From Lentisphaerota bacterium (GTDB lineage Bacteria; Verrucomicrobiota; Kiritimatiellia; UBA8416; JABMPJ01): 46,293 nt of DNA. Both the position numbers and the translations under genes were made by a program. Below, in pieces: positions 42,157 to 46,293 of this stretch. The stretch's first letter is position 1. Every line of letters starts with the position of its first letter. Location: positions 1-46,293 of the forward strand of contig JABMPJ010000104.1 in NCBI GenBank assembly GCA_013203785.1. The letters run 5' to 3'. The notes under the pieces were generated by a model that had not been told where the DNA came from, searched no databases, and was given only the letters and a program-made list of their open reading frames with translations.

Positions 42157-42678
42157 TCAGTACACTACCGGTGCAAACACGTTGTATCCGGCCAATTTGC
42201 CGCGGCCGTTCAGGAAGGCCAATTCAATCACGAAGAGCATGCTGGCGACCGTCGCGCCACACGTCTCCACCAGCTCGGCCGTAGCGCGAGCGGTGCCGCC
42301 GGTGGCGAGAAGGTCGTCCACAATCGCCACGCGTTCGCCCGCCTCGAAGGCGTCCTGGTGGACGGCCAATGTCGCCGTTCCGTATTCCAGGTCGTAGCGC
42401 TTCTCATAGGTCAGATAGGGCAGCTTGCCCTGCTTACGTATGGGGATGACGCCCACGTGCAACCGCTCTGAAATCGCACCGGCAAAGAGGAAGCCCCGTG
42501 CGTCCACCGCCGCCAGTTTGGTTACGTTGGAGGCGTCCACCTGCTCGCAGAAGATGTCAATCGTCTCCCTGAACAGCGATGGATCTTTGAGAAGCGGCGT
42601 GATGTCTTTGAAAATAATGCCGGGTTCCGGAAAATCGGGCACATCGCGAATCGCCGCCCTAATCCTGTCTACACTCAT
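42157..42678 (-). CDS. apt: Adenine phosphoribosyltransferase
   Basis: A 173-residue protein matching adenine phosphoribosyltransferase throughout. Visible are the N-terminal IRDVPDFPEPGIIFKDITPLL, the substrate loop FRETIDIF, AAVDARGFLFAGAI, the flexible-loop segment KLPYLTYEKRYDLEYG and the PRPP-binding motif VAIVDDLLATGGTA (residues 117-130). It converts adenine and PRPP to AMP in purine salvage, as a cytosolic dimer. AGGAGGAGAGG lies just before the ATG. It is divergent from the reductase gene at 42805. Confidence 0.97.
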   Translation of the reverse strand: MSVDRIRAAIRDVPDFPEPGIIFKDITPLLKDPSLFRETIDIFCEQVDASNVTKLAAVDARGFLFAGAISERLHVGVIPIRKQGKLPYLTYEKRYDLEYGTATLAVHQDAFEAGERVAIVDDLLATGGTARATAELVETCGATVASMLFVIELAFLNGRGKLAGYNVFAPVVY

Positions 42679-42725
42679 GCCGACCTCTCCTCCTTGTGGG
42701 TTCTTGTTCAGCTGTCATACTGGAC

Positions 42726-42747
42726 ATTGCAGCACGTTCTCTGCAAT
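42726..42747. promoter_or_regulatory. 22-bp inverted repeat between divergent genes
   Basis: ATTGCAG (42726-42732) and CTGCAAT (42741-42747) with an 8-base spacer lie midway between the apt start and the reductase start. The size fits a dimeric regulator operator, but no protein is assigned to it and no clear promoter overlaps it. Confidence 0.35.
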
Positions 42748-42804
42748 CACGAAAGAGACAGACGCCCTTGACGCCGGGGTCCAAAATCAGGGAAGGTGCC
42801 CCGC

Positions 42805-43710
42805 ATGGGCAAGGGTCGCATACTTGTAACGGGCGCCAGCGGCTTCCTGGGTTGGAACCTGCTGCAGGCGCGCTGGCCAGAGTGGGAGTGGATCGGCTGC
42901 TCACAGAGCCAGGACCCCGGCCTGGCTGATCTTGCCCTTGTGCACTGCGACCTCACCGCGCCCGGTGCCGCTGAACGTCTCATCGAGCAGACCCAACCGG
43001 ATGTGGTGATCCACACGGCGGCCCAGACATGGCTGGATAGCTGCGAAATAGATCCCGCGGCGACGCACCCAATCAATGCCGCCGTACCGGCCGAGCTGGC
43101 CCGCCACTGCCAGACCAAGGGCATCAAGCTGGTCTTCACCTCATCCGATATGGTCTTTGATGGCCTCCGTCCACCCTACACCGAGGAGGATAAGCGTCAG
43201 CCTATCAATATCTATGGCCGCCAGAAAGCCGAGGCCGAAGACCGCGTCCTGCAGCTTGCCCCCTCGGCGGCCATCTGCCGCATGCCGCTCATGTTTGGCT
43301 CTCCCGGGCCCTGCGCTCGCAATTTTCTGCCCGACTGGCTAGCCGCCCTGAAAGCTGGAAGGCGCGTCTCAGCCTTCGTGGACGAGATCCGTACCCCCGC
43401 CAGTGCCGCCACCGCCGTGGCCGGTCTGCGCCTGGCGGTGGAGCGGGATGTGGTCGGGTTGCTCCACCTGGGCGGCCGTGAATCCCTGTCACGGCATGCC
43501 TTTGCGCAGCAACTGTGTGAGGTGTGGGGCATGAATCAAGACGGACTACAGCCGGTCCACCAGGCCGATCTCGACTTCAAGGCACCCCGACCGGCGGACA
43601 CCAGTATGGACAGTTCGCGCGCGTTTGCGCTGGGCTTTGATCCGCCGCCTCTACGCGCCCAACTTGAGGCGCTGCATGCCGCTCAGCAGGAGACGGCGCC
43701 AATCACATAG
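42805..43710 (+). CDS. RmlD-like NAD(P)-dependent sugar-nucleotide reductase
   Basis: A 301-residue extended short-chain dehydrogenase of the dTDP-4-dehydrorhamnose reductase group. The NAD(P) motif GASGFLG is at residues 10-16, TSSDMVFDG carries the catalytic Ser/Thr region and Y-x-x-x-K is seen in IYGRQKAEAED. RmlD reduces dTDP-4-keto-rhamnose; some relatives act on other NDP-sugars, so the substrate is left open. The ATG at 42805 has GGGAAGG about nine bases upstream; a GTG at 42796 is possible. No other rhamnose genes are nearby. The 3' end overlaps the convergent Gfo/Idh gene by 28 bp. Confidence 0.83.
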   Translation: MGKGRILVTGASGFLGWNLLQARWPEWEWIGCSQSQDPGLADLALVHCDLTAPGAAERLIEQTQPDVVIHTAAQTWLDSCEIDPAATHPINAAVPAELARHCQTKGIKLVFTSSDMVFDGLRPPYTEEDKRQPINIYGRQKAEAEDRVLQLAPSAAICRMPLMFGSPGPCARNFLPDWLAALKAGRRVSAFVDEIRTPASAATAVAGLRLAVERDVVGLLHLGGRESLSRHAFAQQLCEVWGMNQDGLQPVHQADLDFKAPRPADTSMDSSRAFALGFDPPPLRAQLEALHAAQQETAPIT

Positions 43711-44561
43711 TCTTTGCGCGAGATGGGCAGGGCGACGCCGTGGGCTTCGACCGACTCCTCGGCCAGAAAGCCAATCACCGAACTGCGCATGGCCTCGCGG
43801 ATATCCGCTCCGGGCGTGTGGTCGCCGCGCACCAGGCGCACAAAGGCCTCCAGCATGCCGGCCGCACCGTCATCCGGGTCGCTGAGGCTGGTCTCCCCTG
43901 CGCCGATCGGGTCGGGCCCCGCCACGTGCAGGTGCTGCCAACCAGAGAGCGCCATCCGGCACCCATCGTCATAGAGCGCGAGGTAGGGCTCAACGCCCTT
44001 CTGGAAGGCGTCGCCCATGAGCAGCACCGTCGCGGTCGACCGATCACTGAACCCGATCGTCACCGTGCGACCCACCGCATAAACGCTCACCGGTTCACCT
44101 TCGATCAGCGTGCACGCCAGGTCGAACGCGCGTAGGGCCGGTCCATCGCACGGCCCTGTGGCCACCACCTGTAGTTGAAGTGTGCGGGGGGATTCACGAG
44201 CCGTGAGCCCCTCTTTCAGGAAGCCGATTAACCGCGCGTAGCGCGCCCGGGCACCTATCATAAAGGTCGCACCGCCCACGGCTGCTGCGCCCATGATGGT
44301 GCGGCACGCCTCGCGCGTCGCCCCAAGTGGGTAGTCGCACAGCACATGCTTGCCCGCCCGTGACGCCTGCTCGGCCCATGCGGCATGGGGTTCGCCCGCA
44401 CCGGCGATCACAACGGCCTCGACTTCGGGCGACACCAATTGCGCCTCCACCCCCCCGGGATCGAGCGCAACCAGATTGATAGCGGGATCGCCCGAGAGCA
44501 GTGGGAGATAGGTTCGACAGACGGTAGGATCGCCGATCAGGGCCAGCGGGAGTGGTGTCAT
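43683..44561 (-). CDS. Gfo/Idh/MocA-family oxidoreductase (degenerate motifs)
   Basis: A 292-residue protein with a Rossmann N-terminal half. The start, LALIGDPTVCRTYLPLL, lacks the classic GxGxxG. VEAVVIAGAGEPHAAWAEQA and GKHVLCDYPLGATREAC match Gfo/Idh-like proteins, but the catalytic EKP motif is replaced by DYP, which suggests loss or change of dehydrogenase activity. It may be a regulatory or non-redox homologue. The ATG at 44561 lies 8 bp below the receiver gene stop, so the two may be co-transcribed. The 28-bp convergent overlap with the reductase gene is notable. Confidence 0.75.
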   Translation of the reverse strand: MTPLPLALIGDPTVCRTYLPLLSGDPAINLVALDPGGVEAQLVSPEVEAVVIAGAGEPHAAWAEQASRAGKHVLCDYPLGATREACRTIMGAAAVGGATFMIGARARYARLIGFLKEGLTARESPRTLQLQVVATGPCDGPALRAFDLACTLIEGEPVSVYAVGRTVTIGFSDRSTATVLLMGDAFQKGVEPYLALYDDGCRMALSGWQHLHVAGPDPIGAGETSLSDPDDGAAGMLEAFVRLVRGDHTPGADIREAMRSSVIGFLAEESVEAHGVALPISRKDYVIGAVSC

Positions 44562-44569
44562 GGCGGTTC

Positions 44570-44935
44570 TCAATCAGAGCCGGAGGGCCGGGCGTGGGTC
44601 TTGATCGCCTTAAGTATGACGTCCAGATCGAACGGTTTCTGGATAAGGGCCGCCACGTTTTCGAACTGCTTCATCTCGGTTTCATCATAGTCCGAGAAAC
44701 CCGCCATCACGATGGTGGGGATGTGGATACCCTCGGCCTGCATCAGCATCAGAAGCTCGACCCCGTTGATACGCGGCATATTAATATCCAGGAGGATACA
44801 CTTGCAGTCGGGCGAACGCAGATGCCCATAGGCCTCCGCCCCATCGCTGGCCGACTCGACCCGATAGCCGTGCTGGCTCAAGGCCCGCGTTAGCAAGCTC
44901 ACTATTCCCGAATCATCATCCACCACCAAAATCAT
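44570..44935 (-). CDS. Stand-alone response-regulator receiver domain
   Basis: A 121-residue receiver with no output domain. The acidic pocket D6-D7-D8, the phosphoacceptor D50 in LLDINMP and K100 in IQKPF are intact. The conserved Thr/Ser near position 78 is Ala (VMAGFSD), so conformational signalling may be altered. No histidine kinase gene is in the window. It lies directly upstream of the Gfo/Idh-like gene on the same strand. No -10/-35 was identified upstream; 44936-45083 contains no gene. Confidence 0.9.
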   Translation of the reverse strand: MILVVDDDSGIVSLLTRALSQHGYRVESASDGAEAYGHLRSPDCKCILLDINMPRINGVELLMLMQAEGIHIPTIVMAGFSDYDETEMKQFENVAALIQKPFDLDVILKAIKTHARPSGSD

Positions 44936-45083
44936 AGCGCATCCTCCTACGCCCCCACTCTACGCCGCAGCAGCACGGCGCGACAAGAACGGATTGCTCG
45001 GGACGATCCCCACAGGCGCATCTGGCGGTGCGGCTCACTTGCGTATGGGTTCAAGATTAATGGTTCTTCGGCGTCTCTTCTTG

Positions 45084-45422
45084 TCAGACACCAAGCAAGG
45101 TTCCTACCTTGCTCAAGACTTGGCACACAGTGGCGTCAGGAAGTGCGCAGAGCAGCGAGGCCCTCCGCGCGCGCCAGTCCATGCTCTTGACCTGATCCGA
45201 GAGGACGGCACCAGAGGCCTTCAATCCAGAAGGAATGCTGACCTCAAAGGGATAGCCTTGAACTTGATTGGTGATGGGGCAGAGGATGGCAAGCCCCACT
45301 TTCCGATTGTAGGGCAGCGGCGAAAGGACGAGGGCGGGCCTGTGGCCTGCCTGCTCATGTCCGGCCTGAGGGTTGAATGAGATCCACACCACGTCGCCGC
45401 GCTTCGGGCAGTACGGGGCCAT
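45084..45422 (-). CDS. mazF: MazF/PemK-type mRNA interferase toxin
   Basis: A 112-residue protein of the MazF/PemK family. Family features are the N-terminal KRGDVVWISFNPQAGHEQAG, then RPALVLSP with the conserved Arg-Pro, then CPITNQVQGYPFEV and the active-site region VLSDQVKSMDWRAR (Asp/Gln/Lys). It cleaves mRNA or other RNA at short recognition sequences unless bound by its antitoxin. The ATG at 45422 overlaps the antitoxin stop as TGATG; a second ATG at 45428 is possible. Translational coupling is expected. Confidence 0.9.
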   Translation of the reverse strand: MAPYCPKRGDVVWISFNPQAGHEQAGHRPALVLSPLPYNRKVGLAILCPITNQVQGYPFEVSIPSGLKASGAVLSDQVKSMDWRARRASLLCALPDATVCQVLSKVGTLLGV

Positions 45423-45664
45423 CACCATGCCTCCCGTCCGACCGCGTCCCCCGTCTCGATTTCCGTATGAACATTTCTACGCGTGACGCCCTTGAGTAGA
45501 TCCTCGAGCCTGTATTCAGGCTCCGTATGCGGCTCGATCACAATCTTTCCGTCGATAACGGAAAGATCAACGTCCGTCCCGTACGCAACATGCGCCTCCT
45601 TCACAAAAGCCGCAGGGATGCGCACAGCCAAGCTGTTTCCCCACTTCTGAATCTTCGTCTGCAT
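45422..45664 (-). CDS. mazE: MazE-type AbrB-fold antitoxin
   Basis: An 80-residue protein beginning MQTKIQKWGNSLAVRIPAAF, the swapped-hairpin DNA-binding domain of MazE/AbrB antitoxins. The C-terminal part (RLEDLLKGVTRRNVHTEIET) is the flexible segment that blocks the toxin. AGGAGAG lies about six bases before the ATG at 45664. The longer frame to 45700 has a poorly supported N-terminus and would overlap the promoter. It is expected to repress its own promoter through the palindrome at 45676-45696. Confidence 0.92.
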   Translation of the reverse strand: MQTKIQKWGNSLAVRIPAAFVKEAHVAYGTDVDLSVIDGKIVIEPHTEPEYRLEDLLKGVTRRNVHTEIETGDAVGREAW

Positions 45665-45675
45665 GATCGCTCTCC

Positions 45676-45696
45676 TGTATCTACAAAGAAGATACA
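45676..45696 (-). promoter_or_regulatory. MazE operator overlapping the -10 box
   Basis: TGTATCT and AGATACA are perfect arms separated by 7 bases. The arm at 45690-45696 overlaps the -10 box TATCTT (45694-45689), so MazE or MazEF bound here would block the promoter. The site is 12 bp above the antitoxin start. Confidence 0.6.
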
Positions 45697-45717
45697 TCAA
45701 GCTATTGGGAACGGCAA
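45689..45717 (-). promoter_or_regulatory. mazEF promoter
   Basis: Leftward TTGCCG (45717-45712), a 17-bp spacer and TATCTT (45694-45689) match consensus in four of six bases each. Transcription would start near 45682, giving a short leader with AGGAGAG. Confidence 0.6.
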
Positions 45718-45815
45718 GATATTTCCCCGCCTTGTGAGACTGTTACCATGTCAGGGGCATGGCGGGGAGGACACCAGCGAATCTTCTATTCGTCGGTCCC
45801 TATCTCTGTTGCTGA

Positions 45816-46106
45816 TTCAGGGGAACCGCTTCTTTCGAACGCGGGGAAGATGTAATTCGCCTCTGCCCTGAGAATCGCAGACATGAGGGGCCGGTGCATC
45901 GGAATGTCACGATCGAGGAGAACGAATTTGTTCTAAAAGGCACCCGGGCGGTCTATCTGAAATCGACGGCAGATGTGACCATCCGCAACAACCGGGTAAA
46001 AATGACGGACGCGACGGCCCCAGGCATGGAGCGCCTGACCCGTCAATCGAACAGTACGAGGGTCGCCTTCGAGGGGAACGTGGTGAGCCCCGAAAGCGCT
46101 GTTTAG
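45816..46106 (+). pseudogene. C-terminal remnant of a right-handed beta-helix protein
   Basis: The frame, free of stops from 45816 to the TAG-free end at 46106, reads VHRNVTIEENEFVLKG, AVYLKSTADVTIRNNRVKM and RVAFEGNVVSPESAV, with the N-x-V/I ladder of parallel beta-helix proteins such as those that degrade polysaccharides. About 96 residues remain; the N-terminal bulk is gone, and an ATG (45894 is CAT-start ambiguous) lacks a ribosome site. It is most likely the tail of a deleted gene, sitting next to the repeat at the window end. Confidence 0.6.
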
Positions 46107-46212
46107 GTCGCCAAGACGCCTCGCCTATTGCGTGAATTTCGTCGTGAATTGCATCGATCTCCCGCCTCGTATTTTCCGCAAAGGGTAACGAATTCGAAGG
46201 CCTCATCATTCC
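46107..46212. other. Short non-coding stretch before repeat A
   Basis: A minus-strand frame starting at 46209 opens MMRPSNSLPFAENTRRE, then runs antisense through the beta-helix remnant. Its first 30 or so residues look protein-like but match no family known to me; I do not call it a gene. Confidence 0.3.
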
Positions 46213-46293
46213 TCGTCGTGGGTGGCTGATTCACTCAAGTGCAGTTGATTCGCATGGGCTCGTGGTAGCGCGGGGCCGTCCCGGCCCCAGCGC
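46213..46293 (-). repeat. Dispersed repeat family A, copy 3 (inverted)
   Basis: On the minus strand this copy reads from the window end: GGGGCCG-GGA-CGGCCCC hairpin, CGCGCTAC, CACGAGCCCATGCGAATC, CACTTGAGTGAATCAGCCAC and CACGACGA. It is close to copy 2 and to copy 1. The window ends within or at its GC-rich hairpin. Confidence 0.88.

Noticed and set aside
1-46293. CRISPR array, retron, diversity-generating retroelement or prophage
   Set aside because: No regularly spaced direct repeats, reverse transcriptase, integrase, capsid or terminase gene is visible anywhere.

Overview
The window is GC-rich, densely coded DNA from an uncultured-type Gram-negative bacterium. Outer-membrane and exported proteins (an omptin-type protease, several lipoproteins, a very large secreted subtilase with a DGDGLPDWWE-type repeat), an AraC/phytanoyl-dioxygenase/URO-D-like trio, a MoxR/DUF58/VWA operon and abundant short palindromic intergenic repeats together suggest the PVC group (Kiritimatiellota, Verrucomicrobiota or Lentisphaerota). 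That placement is inferred from gene content; there is no rRNA gene in the window to confirm it.

Layout. 1-1395: a truncated dispersed repeat, a tRNA-Ala(CGC) gene and a VapBC-type toxin-antitoxin pair. 1420-20705: one continuous minus-strand array of 13 genes, mostly overlapping or separated by a few bases. In transcription order it holds a membrane-anchored coiled-coil protein, an iron/thiamine-type ABC importer (binding protein, double permease, ATPase), an NHL-propeller lipoprotein, a double-VWA/GATase-like membrane protein, a MoxR AAA+ ATPase, a DUF58 protein, a BatA-like VWA protein, a large membrane protein, and an ABC-2 exporter (ATPase and two fused double permeases). It is the most system-like part of the window. 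20966-22246: gene debris, in which a DUF1016 nuclease gene is fused by deletion to a GyrI-like gene, followed by a small monooxygenase. 22262-24043: a second dispersed repeat copy, then a small lipoprotein and a transglutaminase-like lipoprotein behind a good promoter.

24114-26964: an AraC regulator divergent from a phytanoyl-CoA-dioxygenase-like oxygenase and a URO-D/corrinoid-methyltransferase-like protein, probably a catabolic module. 27034-32768: a SpoIIE-type phosphatase, a STAS protein, a TAXI-type binding protein and a VAO-type flavoprotein, all on the minus strand; this looks like a partner-switching signalling unit tied to a membrane sensor and an oxidase. 33065-36999: a nucleotidyltransferase, an HU-type protein, an MscS channel with a cyclic-nucleotide-binding domain, and an omptin. 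37075-44935: a 1668-residue subtilase, adenine phosphoribosyltransferase, an RmlD-like reductase, a Gfo/Idh-like oxidoreductase and an orphan receiver protein. 45084-46293: a MazEF pair with a visible operator, a beta-helix gene remnant, and a third copy of the dispersed repeat in inverted orientation at the window edge.

The window starts and ends inside copies of the same repeat, so both ends may be assembly breaks at an unresolved repeat family.
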